Positions 26,675 to 35,688 are shown, counted from the first letter of the stretch. The stretch is DNA of 64,000 bases from Shewanella basaltis (GCF_023283885.1 NZ_JAKILA010000008.1:62001-126000); one strand, 5' to 3'. Notes: generated by a model not told the origin, from the sequence alone. A program made the numbers and translations.

Positions 26675-27745
26675 TTACTGAGCTTTGTAGCTAATGTGCT
26701 GGTGGAAACGTAAAATAACATCAACATGTTCTTTATCGATGTCAAATTCTTGAGTGAAAGTCCGTAAAGCATCTTCTACCTGGTTCATAAAACGACCGTA
26801 ACCTTCATCGGTTTCGTCGCTTTTACCTGCAACAATTACAAATCTGAACACATCGACGAGCTTATTGCTGTCCCAATGCCCAATAGGTTCTGGAGATTGC
26901 GCATGAGGGTCAAAACCAATCATTTGAAACTCATCGGTGCTGGTGAGTTGCTCGTATTTACTGTTACGCACTAAGGGTAATTTACCATTGGCGACCATCG
27001 CCACTCGACTAAGCTGTTTGCTTTTGGTTGCCTGAATAAATTTGTCGTAAACCGTTTGGTATACTGAACCAAAATCGACCGTGTCATTAGCCAGTAATTG
27101 TTTTTTAATTCGGCGGTCAACTGGAATATTGATGGTAACGTAATTTAATGTGCTGACGTTTTCGGGCAATTGACAATGACGACGTTGATAACGGCTGTCT
27201 ACGGCGCGTAATTTATAACCATAGGTTTCTTTTAACCCTTTTGCTTTGGCAAAAAAGTCGTAAGAAATATGTTGGTGATCGCGAATTTTTATCGGGACAT
27301 CTTTAATCGGTAATAACGGGGTTAAATCGGTAATAAACTGCTGGATTTTTGAATGGAAATTAGCCGCATTGCTTCGTAAGTCATTTCCTGTGGCTAAAAA
27401 GACAATGCGTAATTTACGTGCGCGAAATCCTGGTATGCTGTGTAATCGGTTTGCCTCATGATGCGCTGGGTTGTAAAAGAACCGTAATTGTTCATTAGAA
27501 TTTAAACAATATGCTTCGCTGTGAAAGCGAACCATAGGTAATTTGTCTGTAGCAACAACATGAACATTATATAATTCATGTTTTTCTGCGAGTTGATAAA
27601 CTAATTTGCTAAAGCTATCGTAGCAGGACTCTAAGCTACTGTATGCATTTAGGTATTCGTCGGTTAATGGAAACCCAATCGTAATGTACTGGTTTTTACG
27701 GGTGGCAGTGGGTAAATATACTTTTTTTTGACGACTGACGGACAT
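26675..27745 (-). CDS. DUF3083 family protein of unknown function, internally duplicated
   Basis: Cytoplasmic protein (no signal or membrane segment) of 356 residues, which I recall as the Shewanella-type DUF3083 family with no known role. The sequence is made of two similar halves of about 160 residues. In the N-half, YITIGFPLTDEY, KLPMVRFHSEAY, VFLATGND and DHQHISYDFF occur in that order. In the C-half, YVTINIPVDRRI, KLPLVRNSKYEQL, FVIVAGKSDE and FHQHISYKA follow in the same order. The ATG is preceded by AAGGAAAT. The gene stands alone, with an inserted repeat element immediately upstream (27768-28057). No enzymatic motif is recognised. Confidence 0.75.
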   Translation of the reverse strand: MSVSRQKKVYLPTATRKNQYITIGFPLTDEYLNAYSSLESCYDSFSKLVYQLAEKHELYNVHVVATDKLPMVRFHSEAYCLNSNEQLRFFYNPAHHEANRLHSIPGFRARKLRIVFLATGNDLRSNAANFHSKIQQFITDLTPLLPIKDVPIKIRDHQHISYDFFAKAKGLKETYGYKLRAVDSRYQRRHCQLPENVSTLNYVTINIPVDRRIKKQLLANDTVDFGSVYQTVYDKFIQATKSKQLSRVAMVANGKLPLVRNSKYEQLTSTDEFQMIGFDPHAQSPEPIGHWDSNKLVDVFRFVIVAGKSDETDEGYGRFMNQVEDALRTFTQEFDIDKEHVDVILRFHQHISYKAQ

Positions 27746-27767
27746 GTTATTTCCTTAATTGTCTGGA

Positions 27768-28057
27768 GCCAGTTGATCTTTCAAGGTTGTTTTTGCCGCG
27801 AATTGTTGACCATTTCTTACATATACCACTGTGCGGCAGAGACTTTAAGGTGTAGTGATTCTACATAAAAAGTCGATAACGCAGTAAAAATGGCCAACAA
27901 ACGCTGCCTGAAAGGTTCGGCTAAAAACGTGTTATTCTTTGTTGAATAACGCTGTGCGAATAGCGTTGCTTAGATGACTAGGCATCAACCCATTCGCCTC
28001 GATAAACACGTTGTTAACTCAAACAACATTCAAGTACCAAAGATCAACAGGCCCTAG
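27768..28057 (+). repeat. Dispersed ~290-bp repeat, copy 1 (family B)
   Basis: The segment is closely similar over its whole length to the reverse complement of 44061-44354. The right end reads AAAGATCAACAGGCCCTAG, and the left end GTTGATCTTTCAAGG is a partial inverted copy. Both copies keep an internal hairpin (here GACTTT 27841-27846 with AAAGTC 27869-27874, plus TGTAG/CTACA). It has no coding content. It occupies most of the 440-bp gap between the DUF3083 gene and tesA; the remaining 28058-28185 shows nothing recognisable. Confidence 0.85.
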
Positions 28058-28185
28058 TTGTTGTCTAAAGTTTATCGTTATTGAGTTGCTTGTTGAGCTT
28101 CCATTCTAAACATTGAAGCTGAAAATAAAATGACTTTTGTTCACTTTAAAGAAATCTTTTTAACATTTGCAATGAAAATCATCTT

Positions 28186-28773
28186 TTACTCATCAATTGC
28201 TTGAGTGATCCACGGTAGCATCCATTGCGTAATTTTACTTTGAGCTTGTTCGTTAGGGTGAATACCATCACGCTGCATTAAACTTTTATCAGCTGCAATC
28301 TCTTGCATAAAAAAGGGGATTAAGCTGAGCGAATATTCTTCGGCTAATTGGTAGTAAACATCTGTGAACATTTTGCTGTAGCGTGGACCGTAATTAGGTG
28401 GCACCATGATTTCGGTCAATAACACTTTGGCGTTTTGTTCTTTAGCGAGCGTAATGATTTTTGTAAGATTTGATTTCAGCTGATTCGGTGGAAATCCTCG
28501 AAGGCCATCGTTACCGCCAAGTTCAATAACAACAATGTCCGGTTGGCTGGAGGCCAGTAAACTTGGGAGTCTTCGTAAACCTCCTGCGGTTGTTTCACCA
28601 CTAACTGAGCCGTTAATGATAGTGTGTTGTGGTAGTTCATCGCGCAATAATTGTACCCAACCTTGGTTTTCTGGCATGCCATAACCAGCACTTAGGCTAT
28701 CACCTAAGATCAAAATCGTGGCAGCATAGCCAGGCGCGCACATTAACATTAACGTAAATGCAGCAGCTAACAT
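28186..28773 (-). CDS. tesA: Periplasmic acyl-CoA thioesterase I / lysophospholipase / arylesterase TesA
   Basis: SGNH-fold hydrolase exported to the periplasm. The start at 28773 gives 195 residues with a hydrophobic signal peptide (MLAAAFTLMLMCAPGYA). A TTG at 28788 would add MSLKR and a more typical basic N-terminus, so the start is uncertain. The open frame continues to 29022 but overlaps the divergent ABC gene and is not used. Catalytic residues are Ser26 in GDSLSAGYG, the GGND block at 86-89, and Asp169/His172 in RDGIHP. It is divergent from the YbbA/YbbP-like transporter genes with only about 31 nt between starts, the same neighbourhood as tesA-ybbA-ybbP in E. coli. Confidence 0.93.
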   Translation of the reverse strand: MLAAAFTLMLMCAPGYAATILILGDSLSAGYGMPENQGWVQLLRDELPQHTIINGSVSGETTAGGLRRLPSLLASSQPDIVVIELGGNDGLRGFPPNQLKSNLTKIITLAKEQNAKVLLTEIMVPPNYGPRYSKMFTDVYYQLAEEYSLSLIPFFMQEIAADKSLMQRDGIHPNEQAQSKITQWMLPWITQAIDE

Positions 28774-28804
28774 GCGTTTAAGCGACAAAAAAAAGAAGGA
28801 TTGT

Positions 28805-29554
28805 ATGTCTAATAATAGCGTTCGTAATACCAGTGCCATAACTGTAACTAACCTTAATAAAACTGTAGTGACCCAAGAGGGAGAGTTGACTATCCTCAAC
28901 GGCATTAATATAGAAGTCAAGCAGGGTGACAGCATTGCTATTCTTGGGCCATCGGGTTCTGGTAAATCAACCTTACTCGGACTACTCGCTGCACTAGACA
29001 CCCCCACCTCGGGAGAGATCATGCTCGATGGTGTGGCCTTGTCTGGCTTAAACGAAGAGCAAAAAGCGGCGCTGCGTAAACAAAAAGTCAGTTTTATTTT
29101 TCAATCCTTTATGTTGGTCGATACCTTAACCGCGCTAGAAAATGTGATGTTGCCAGCTGAGCTTGCTGGCGTAAAAGATGCCAAGCAAAAAGCCCAAGCC
29201 ATGCTTGAACGTGTTGGCTTGTCGCATCGCTTAAACCACTTACCGAAACAATTATCGGGCGGTGAGCAGCAACGTGTGGCGATTGCCAGAGCATTTATTT
29301 GTGAACCCAAAGTGTTATTTGCCGACGAACCGACCGGTAATTTAGACAGCGTAAATGGCGACAAAATTGCTGACATGTTATTTGCCCTCAACCAAGAAAG
29401 CGACACGACCTTGGTACTGGTTACCCATGATTTACACCTTGCCCAGCGCTGTGCAAGGCAACTTGTGATGGAAAGCGGTCATCTATCCGAGCCTGCAGCA
29501 GAAGCTACTCAGCGCGAAAGTGCATCTGCTCCACAATTAGTGGAGGCAAACTAA
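28805..29554 (+). CDS. ybbA: ABC transporter ATP-binding protein, YbbA-like (LolD/MacB class)
   Basis: ATPase partner of the large permease encoded next. The ATG at 28805 with AGAAGGA upstream gives 249 residues; an earlier in-frame ATG at 28772 lies across the tesA start and is not favoured. Walker A GPSGSGKS is at 48-55, the signature LSGGEQQRVAIARAF near 150, and Walker B VLFADEPTGNLD follows. The MacB/LolD-type ATPase class acts in mechanotransmission or lipoprotein/peptide export rather than nutrient import. The stop codon overlaps the permease start by one base, indicating coupling. Substrate is unknown. Confidence 0.92.
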   Translation: MSNNSVRNTSAITVTNLNKTVVTQEGELTILNGINIEVKQGDSIAILGPSGSGKSTLLGLLAALDTPTSGEIMLDGVALSGLNEEQKAALRKQKVSFIFQSFMLVDTLTALENVMLPAELAGVKDAKQKAQAMLERVGLSHRLNHLPKQLSGGEQQRVAIARAFICEPKVLFADEPTGNLDSVNGDKIADMLFALNQESDTTLVLVTHDLHLAQRCARQLVMESGHLSEPAAEATQRESASAPQLVEAN

Positions 29555-32037
29555 TGGAATGGCGCATTGCTTGGCGTTTGTTTAAGCGTGAGCTTGCACA
29601 AGGCCAATTAGTTTTAATTGTTTTAGCAATAACCTTAGCCGTTTTGTCGGTCACTGGGCTTGCTCGGGTTAGCGAGCGTTTACAAGTGGCGATTAATGGT
29701 GAAGCCGCAAATTTTATAGCAGCCGATCGCATTATCGACTCACCCGTTGAGTTAGACCCTAAAGTGTTAACCATTGCAGGCGAGATTGGCCTTGCCCATG
29801 TCACCAATATGCAATTTAATTCAATGGTGTACGCTGGCGATAAGTTTCAGCTTGTGACGGTAAAAGCGGTGGGAGATGGCTACCCATTAAAAGGCGATAT
29901 TGAACTCAGCACAGGTATCACACAAGCGTTACCGCAAACAGGCCAGGCTTGGTATGAAAATCGCCTTGGTGGTTTGTTGGGTTTTCCTAAAACCATTGAG
30001 TTAGGCAACAGTGAGTTGTCACTTACCGAAGAGATAAGTCGCTTACCTGACGCCGGTTTTAATCCGTTTGCCTCATCGCCGGTGTTACTTATTCACTTAA
30101 ATGATGTAGCAGCGACAGGGATTATTCAGCCGGGCAGCCGCGTGACATACCTGTATCAGTTTACTGGTGATGCACAGCAATTAAGCGCCTTTGAACAACA
30201 AGCTAAACCGCTACTTAATAACAGCCAACGCTGGGTTGATGTGCAGTCGGGCGACTCACCGATTGCCTCTGCTGTACAGCGTGCTGAACGTTTTTTATTG
30301 CTCGCCAGTTTATTGGGTATTGCATTGGCGTGTGCTGCTATTGGTATTGCGGCGCAGCGTTATTGTCAGCGCCATTACGATGTGGTGGCGATGTTGAAAA
30401 CCTTTGGTGCTTCAGGTAAGCAAATCCGTGTGCTATTTGGTTTGCATCTTTCATTAGTGACGATATTGGGTATTGGCTTAGGGTTAATTGGCGGCCTGTT
30501 ACTTGACCTTGGTATTACCGCGTTTTTACCGCCCGAAATCGCAGCGTATTCGCCGCCTTACTTGCGCCCTGTATTATTAGGTGTCAGTACCGGGTTAATC
30601 AGTGCATTTATGTTTTCGGCTTATCCGCTAATGCGTTTATTAGCGATACCACCGCTTCGAGTATTGCAACGCCAGCTTGAGGGGTTGCAGCTCGGTATGT
30701 GGTTACACTTGCTCCTCAGCCTCGCGGCGATGGCACTTTTAGGCTATTTATATTCAAGAAGCCTCGCGCTCACTATGACGGTAGTGTTGGCAGTCATGTT
30801 ACTGGGGGTGTTGTTGAGCCTATTAGGGTTTGTAATGATCCGCCTTGGCCACGGCATAGGCATGAAAACCACCAATCCATTGCAACTTGCTTTGGCAGGA
30901 CTGCGCCGCCGCGCTAGACAAAATGCGGTGCAATTAGTTGGTTTTAGTAGTGCATTAGTGTTGCTACTCACCATTTTGGCATTACGACAAGACCTTCTAA
31001 ACGAATGGCAAAAACAATTACCAGAAAATGCACCGAATTATTTTCTAGTGAATATTGCCCCTGATGATGCTAAACCGCTCGATGACTTTTTAACCCTTAA
31101 TCACATTAAGGCCACCGATATTTACCCGGTTGTACGTGGACGCTTAACTCACATCAATGATGAAGAACTCATTTCACGTCGGCAATCAGAAGAGGGCGTC
31201 GAAGGCCGTGTTGGTATATCGCGTGAGTTAAATTTAACCTATCGCGATACCTTGCCGCCCAATAATAAATTACTCGAAGGACAATTTAACCAAGCTGATG
31301 ATGAGGTGTCTGTCGAATCAGGCGTCGCTGAGCGCTTGGAGTTGAAATTGGGAGATAAACTGACATATCGAATCGATAACCAGGATTTGTCGGTGACCGT
31401 AGCCAGTATTAGACAGGTGCAGTGGGAAACCCTACAGCCAAACTTTTTTATGATTTTTACGCCTAAGGCTCTGGCGCCGTTTGCGTATACGTCAATGGCC
31501 AGTTTTCATCTTAATGATCAACAACTGGCTGATGCAGGTAGTCCATTAACGTCAAATGAGATTGTGCTGCAATTAATTAAGCAGTTTCCAACGGTATCAA
31601 TCATTGATGTTGGCGCCATGGTAGGGCAGTTAAGGCAAATTATTGAACAAGTGTCTTTGTCTTTGTCATTAGTTTTGGCATTGGTGTTGTTAGCCAGTGC
31701 ACTCGTGCTGATTGCCCAAACCGAGGCCGGTATGGCAACTCGTCAACGTGAGCTAGCGGTATTACGCACGTTTGGCGCTTCGGGCTGGTTACTGCGGGCA
31801 TCTACCGGGTTTGAGTTTGCGCTACTGGGTGCAATAGCGGGCTTGTTAGCGGTAATAGTGGCTGAGTTTGCGCTGTACATGCTTAAAACGCAGGTGTTCG
31901 AGCTGGTTGTGTATATGCATTGGCCATGGTGGGGGATTGCCCCTGTTGCCGGCGCCGCCATTGTTTCAACACTTGGCGTGTGGCGTTGCAGACAGTTATT
32001 GAATAAGTCGTGCAGTGATATGCTAAAAGCGGGTTAA
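29554..32037 (+). CDS. ybbP: ABC transporter permease, YbbP-like (FtsX-family)
   Basis: Large inner-membrane permease with two FtsX-type modules. The 827-residue product has an N-terminal membrane helix (about 15-38), a periplasmic domain, a first block of membrane segments from about residue 245 to 470, a second large periplasmic domain, and a final block of helices near the C-terminus (about 700-815). The two core regions share the motif pattern MLKTFGASGKQ and VLRTFGASGWL, a sign of internal duplication typical of this family. It begins on the last base of the ATPase gene. A strong terminator follows. A role in lipid or toxin traffic across the envelope is suggested by family only. Confidence 0.9.
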   Translation: MEWRIAWRLFKRELAQGQLVLIVLAITLAVLSVTGLARVSERLQVAINGEAANFIAADRIIDSPVELDPKVLTIAGEIGLAHVTNMQFNSMVYAGDKFQLVTVKAVGDGYPLKGDIELSTGITQALPQTGQAWYENRLGGLLGFPKTIELGNSELSLTEEISRLPDAGFNPFASSPVLLIHLNDVAATGIIQPGSRVTYLYQFTGDAQQLSAFEQQAKPLLNNSQRWVDVQSGDSPIASAVQRAERFLLLASLLGIALACAAIGIAAQRYCQRHYDVVAMLKTFGASGKQIRVLFGLHLSLVTILGIGLGLIGGLLLDLGITAFLPPEIAAYSPPYLRPVLLGVSTGLISAFMFSAYPLMRLLAIPPLRVLQRQLEGLQLGMWLHLLLSLAAMALLGYLYSRSLALTMTVVLAVMLLGVLLSLLGFVMIRLGHGIGMKTTNPLQLALAGLRRRARQNAVQLVGFSSALVLLLTILALRQDLLNEWQKQLPENAPNYFLVNIAPDDAKPLDDFLTLNHIKATDIYPVVRGRLTHINDEELISRRQSEEGVEGRVGISRELNLTYRDTLPPNNKLLEGQFNQADDEVSVESGVAERLELKLGDKLTYRIDNQDLSVTVASIRQVQWETLQPNFFMIFTPKALAPFAYTSMASFHLNDQQLADAGSPLTSNEIVLQLIKQFPTVSIIDVGAMVGQLRQIIEQVSLSLSLVLALVLLASALVLIAQTEAGMATRQRELAVLRTFGASGWLLRASTGFEFALLGAIAGLLAVIVAEFALYMLKTQVFELVVYMHWPWWGIAPVAGAAIVSTLGVWRCRQLLNKSCSDMLKAG

Positions 32038-32066
32038 CACTGAGCTTACTAACCGCTAATTGAACG

Positions 32067-32100
32067 AAAAGGGAGATGCAATGTCATCTCCCTTTTGCTT
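32067..32100. terminator. Bidirectional terminator after ybbP
   Basis: Perfect 12-bp stem AAAAGGGAGATG / CATCTCCCTTTT (32067-32078, 32085-32096) with a 6-nt loop. Confidence 0.9.
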
Positions 32101-32126
32101 GTGTCGTTGATGTGTTGTTTAGGCCG

Positions 32127-32411
32127 CTATTTAGATCGCGGCTTATATTGTGTAGGGCAATAACCACGATCAATTCCCTCAGGACGAAGCTTAAGATGTT
32201 TGGTTTTTCGGCCTGTAACACGTGCTCGCCACAGTTTGAAACTGCCTGGTTTCATGTTACTGCGCATCAATTTAATGACAGCGGATTCGTTTAAGCCATA
32301 CAGGTGTTCAATGGCTTCAAATGGGGTTCTGTCTTCCCACGCCATTTCGATAATTCTTGAGGTATCTTGCACTGAAAGCATTGCGTATGATGTCGTTATT
32401 GGGTTTGCCAT
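32127..32411 (-). CDS. TIGR03643 family (DUF2805-type) protein
   Basis: Small basic protein of unknown function, 94 residues from the ATG at 32411. The start is uncertain because no clear ribosome-binding site is seen; an ATG at 32381 would give 84 residues (MLSVQDTSRIIEMAWEDRT). The conserved segments are IIEMAWEDRTPFEAI, ESAVIKLMRSNMKPGSFKLWRARVTGRKTKH. The middle looks like a helix-turn-helix, so DNA or RNA binding is possible, and the Arg/Lys-rich tail agrees with that. It is followed by a bidirectional terminator. A short inverted-repeat element (32458-32653) lies directly upstream and may supply its promoter. Confidence 0.75.
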   Translation of the reverse strand: MANPITTSYAMLSVQDTSRIIEMAWEDRTPFEAIEHLYGLNESAVIKLMRSNMKPGSFKLWRARVTGRKTKHLKLRPEGIDRGYCPTQYKPRSK

Positions 32412-32457
32412 TACATACGTTAAACAGCCTAACTTAGTTTATAGCGTGTTTATAAAT

Positions 32458-32653
32458 AACCTGAGCTCGGGATAATAAATGCCTTTCAAACAGTCCTTTG
32501 CCCTGCTCACTGCGTTGAATCGACTTACAATAGGCTAGCTATTGACGTGTCAATTCGCCTTGTTAGCAGAACAAATGACAAGCTTGAAGGTGAGAATGGG
32601 TAACATGTTGATTTTAAATAGTATAAGTTCATTCCTTATCCCGAGCTCAGGTT
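32458..32653. repeat. 196-bp MITE-like element with perfect 18-bp terminal inverted repeats (family C)
   Basis: The ends AACCTGAGCTCGGGATAA (32458-32475) and 32636-32653 are exact inverted copies. They are flanked by AAAT on both sides (32454-32457 and 32654-32657), an apparent 4-bp target duplication. There is no coding content inside. It explains most of the 290-bp gap before rsuA. Confidence 0.85.
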
Positions 32654-32701
32654 AAATAGTTTAACGACGGTTTAAATCATTATTCTGGATATCACTACCA
32701 C

Positions 32702-33421
32702 ATGCGTCTTGACCGTTTTGTCAGTAAAAGTACCGAATTAACGCCGCAGCAAGTGAGCGACTGTATCGCCCAAGCCACTGTGTGGGTTAATGGCGTGGCC
32801 ATTACCGATGAAGCCAGTCAAGTGCATGAAAATAATCTGGTGCAATTAAATGGGCAAACCCTAGTACCGCGTCCTTTTCGTTATCTGTTATTACATAAGC
32901 CGCAGCAAACTTTGTGCTCAAACGTCGATGGGGTTTATCCATCGGTATTCTCATTAATGGATATTGAGCGGCCCTCAGAGCTTCATATTGCAGGGCGCTT
33001 AGATGCTGATACCACCGGACTGGTGTTAATAACCGACGATGGCCGTTGGACATTTAATATCACCTCGCCCAAATACGCGTGTTATAAAACTTATCGGGTT
33101 AATTTGGCTAAACCGATAAAAGAGGATGTGGCCGAGCGTTTTGCTAATGGGATTGCATTGCAGGGTGAAAAGGGCCTGACTTTACCAGCAAAGTTAGAGG
33201 TTATCTCGGCACAACAGGTGTTGCTTACACTCACTGAAGGTAAGTTTCATCAAGTTAAACGCATGTTTGCTGCCGTGGGCAACAAAGTGGTCGCGCTGCA
33301 TCGACAGCGTATTGGTGCGGTAGAACTCGACGTGCCTGAAAGCCAATGGCGCTATTTAACCGCAGAGGAGATCAGCTCTTTTTACACGGCAAATAGCGAA
33401 GATGGATCTGATGTTAGCTAA
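32702..33421 (+). CDS. rsuA: 16S rRNA pseudouridine(516) synthase RsuA
   Basis: Pseudouridine synthase of the RsuA/RluB/E/F group that modifies U516 of 16S rRNA. The 239-residue product has an N-terminal S4 RNA-binding domain (MRLDRFVSKSTEL to about residue 55) and a catalytic domain with Asp101 in AGRLDADTTGLVLITDDG. The C-terminal motifs EGKFHQVKRMFAAVGNKVVALHRQRIG match E. coli RsuA closely, favouring RsuA over RluE or RluF. The ATG at 32702 lies 48 nt after a MITE-like element, so its promoter may partly lie in that element. A LysR gene follows in the same direction. Confidence 0.93.
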   Translation: MRLDRFVSKSTELTPQQVSDCIAQATVWVNGVAITDEASQVHENNLVQLNGQTLVPRPFRYLLLHKPQQTLCSNVDGVYPSVFSLMDIERPSELHIAGRLDADTTGLVLITDDGRWTFNITSPKYACYKTYRVNLAKPIKEDVAERFANGIALQGEKGLTLPAKLEVISAQQVLLTLTEGKFHQVKRMFAAVGNKVVALHRQRIGAVELDVPESQWRYLTAEEISSFYTANSEDGSDVS

Positions 33422-33521
33422 CCTCATCTATTTTTAATTTTTTATTAAAAATAGACTTATCGATAATCTCACATTATCAAAGCTGTTATGCTATCGACAT
33501 CGTGTAGCGTTGGAGTGTGGC

Positions 33522-34418
33522 ATGTTAAATCAGCAATGGTTAACTACCTTTATTAAGTTAGTTGAAGTCGGGCATTTTACCCATACCGCAGAACAGCTGT
33601 TTATGACCCAACCCGGGGTAAGCCAGCACATTAAAAAGTTGGAAGAGCAAGTCGGCGTGGCTTTGTTGTACCGGGTTGGAAAACGTTTTGAGCTGACTGA
33701 AGCGGGTATTCAATTACATCAACAAGCCTTACTTTGGCAGCAACAACAGCAACAATTGTTGTCACAACTGGCTGTTGATGATGTTCATGTTGGCGAGTGC
33801 CGAATAGCCTGCTCTGGCTCGTTGGCACTCTTACTTTATCCGCATTTAATAGACTATCAGCAGCCGCACCAGCAATTACAAATTTCATTAGAAGCAGCAC
33901 CTAACAAACGCATCATCGACAATGTATTAGCCAACCAGGTCGAACTTGGTATTATCACCCAAGCCGTTCATATCGATGAGCTCGAACTCACGCCACTTGG
34001 TCAGCAAGCTTTATGTGTTGTGATGCCGAAAAAATATCAAGATATCGCGATAAACATTGAACATCTCATGGCACTTGGCATGGTCGCGCATCCCGATGGC
34101 ATGCATTATTGGCAGCAAATAGTGAATCATTACTTTAATGACAAACAAGCCATGGCACAGCAAGTGCCAATAAGAAGTTATGTTAACCAACTGAACCAAA
34201 TACTCGTGCCAGTAGCAAAAGGCCTAGCTTTTGCCGTATTGCCTCAATTTGCCGTAGACAGTTTTGCCCAGCAAACACAAATATGCATTGCAACGTTTGA
34301 TAATGCAGGTGAGTCAAAGCAGGGCGTTAGTGAGCCATTATTTTTAATCAATAAAAAGCATCGCCCGCTGGCAAAACGTTACCAACCCATCATTGATATT
34401 ATTCATAATTTGGTTTGA
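33522..34418 (+). CDS. LysR-family transcriptional regulator
   Basis: LysR-type regulator of 298 residues, starting at ATG 33522 with GGAG six bases upstream; a TTG at 33510 in the same frame is less likely. The N-terminal winged helix-turn-helix (LNQQWLTTFIKLVEVGHFTHTAEQLFMTQPGVSQHIKKLEEQVG) is clear. The substrate-binding domain spans about residues 88-298 (ECRIACSGSLALLLYPHL onward). A Gln-rich linker (QQQQQQ-like, HQQALLWQQQQQQLLSQ) joins them. The neighbours, rsuA and a YfcH-like epimerase on the other strand, do not suggest a regulon. Target and effector are unknown. Confidence 0.9.
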   Translation: MLNQQWLTTFIKLVEVGHFTHTAEQLFMTQPGVSQHIKKLEEQVGVALLYRVGKRFELTEAGIQLHQQALLWQQQQQQLLSQLAVDDVHVGECRIACSGSLALLLYPHLIDYQQPHQQLQISLEAAPNKRIIDNVLANQVELGIITQAVHIDELELTPLGQQALCVVMPKKYQDIAINIEHLMALGMVAHPDGMHYWQQIVNHYFNDKQAMAQQVPIRSYVNQLNQILVPVAKGLAFAVLPQFAVDSFAQQTQICIATFDNAGESKQGVSEPLFLINKKHRPLAKRYQPIIDIIHNLV

Positions 34419-34625
34419 GTCAGTTTATGATGAACAACCATTACTACATAGCGACGCCTTAATCAAAAACCGCTGGACGCTTTCTGAGTGGTCACTTATT
34501 AATGCGCAATGAGTAACAAAGGATTATTGAGATTAAATAAGCTAACCAAAGACCAATTAGACTAGATTGATCAGATAAATCACTGTTCCCAAGAGTCAGT
34601 TGTTAAAGTGATTATATTTTATTAT

Positions 34626-34652
34626 AGCCGTGCAACTGTTCGGCTTTCTTTT
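34626..34652 (+). terminator. Possible terminator in the gap after the LysR gene
   Basis: AGCCG (34626-34630) pairs with CGGCT (34641-34645), followed by TTCTTTT. It lies about 200 nt after the LysR stop. The rest of the 294-bp gap (34419-34712) shows nothing recognisable. Confidence 0.4.
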
Positions 34653-34712
34653 ACCACGACACATTCAATTCACTACAGACCCAATTAAGAGCACATTTAA
34701 CTCATAAGCCAT

Positions 34713-35603
34713 TTAACTCACCACATCAGTGAGCGCTGCTTCAATATCGGTATAGTTAAACTCATAACCGGCTTTGAGCGCATTAGTCGGCAGCACAAAT
34801 TGACCTTCAATAAGCAGCTGTGACATTTCTCCCATAGCCAGTTTCAGTGCAAACGGTGGTGTAGTGATAATCGCTGGGCGATTAAGCACTTTGCCTAATG
34901 TTTGTGAAAACACTTTATTACTTACCGGATTTGGCGCAGTGGCATTGAACACGCCTTGCAAGGGCGGGCGCTCGAGTAAATAGTGAATTAAGCCCACTAA
35001 GTCGCTGATGTGGATCCAGCTCATGCCTTGATCGCCTTTGCCAATTGGCCCGCCAAGCCCCAACTTAAACGGTGGTAACATTTTGGCTAACGCGCCGCCA
35101 TTTTTACCCAATACAATGCCAATGCGAGTAATGCACACACGGGTTTTGGGTGATTGTGCTTGCAGGGCAAGGTCTTCCCATTTTTGACAAATATCGTGAC
35201 CAAATTCGGCGTGAAACCCGCTTTGTTCATCAACAGGCGTTGAACCCTGGGCGCCGTAATACCCTATTGCTGAGGCGCTAATAAAGGTGTGAGGCGGGTT
35301 GCTGCTATTACGGATAAGTTGGCTAAGAGCGGCGGTAATATCCCAACGGCTATGGCAAATAAGTTGCTTTTGTTGAATAGACCAACGTTTTGCGACTATG
35401 GGCTCGCCAGCTAAATTGATCACCGCATCAATGTCGTTGAGGTCGGTTTTATCCGCTAGGCTTGAGCAGTATTGATGTTGCTCACCCAGTTTGGCTTTAG
35501 CAGCACTTATATTGCGGCTTAATATCACCAGTTGATGCTGTGTGAGCGAGCCCACTAACTGTTGGCCGACAAACCCCGTGGCGCCAGTGATTAAAATTTT
35601 CAT
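34713..35603 (-). CDS. YfcH-like NAD(P)-binding epimerase (TIGR01777)
   Basis: Extended short-chain dehydrogenase / sugar-nucleotide epimerase-like protein of unknown substrate. The start at 35603 (MKILITGATGFVGQQLV) has GGAG five bases upstream; the frame extends four codons further but that is not favoured. The 296-residue product shows the Rossmann motif GATGFVG at about 7-13, INLAGEPI near 65-72, and SASAIGYYG near 112-120, where a Tyr is in the position of the catalytic residue. A C-terminal DUF1731 domain (PPFALKLAMGEMSQLLIEGQ) is typical of the YfcH/SulA-domain group. It lies just downstream of folX on the same strand. Confidence 0.9.
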   Translation of the reverse strand: MKILITGATGFVGQQLVGSLTQHQLVILSRNISAAKAKLGEQHQYCSSLADKTDLNDIDAVINLAGEPIVAKRWSIQQKQLICHSRWDITAALSQLIRNSSNPPHTFISASAIGYYGAQGSTPVDEQSGFHAEFGHDICQKWEDLALQAQSPKTRVCITRIGIVLGKNGGALAKMLPPFKLGLGGPIGKGDQGMSWIHISDLVGLIHYLLERPPLQGVFNATAPNPVSNKVFSQTLGKVLNRPAIITTPPFALKLAMGEMSQLLIEGQFVLPTNALKAGYEFNYTDIEAALTDVVS

Positions 35604-35688
35604 GTCAGCTCCCATTTAGTATGGCTGTTAAGCTGTGTAATACGCGACCAAACATTAAAATGATCATCATCTCGCCACGTAGCATGAG

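Noticed and set aside
28774..29022. Long N-terminal extension of tesA
   Set aside because: It would overlap the divergent ABC ATPase gene antisense and place the signal peptide in the interior.
32200..32475. Plus-strand frame of 91 codons opposite the TIGR03643 gene
   Set aside because: It is antisense to a recognised family gene and runs into the family C element end.
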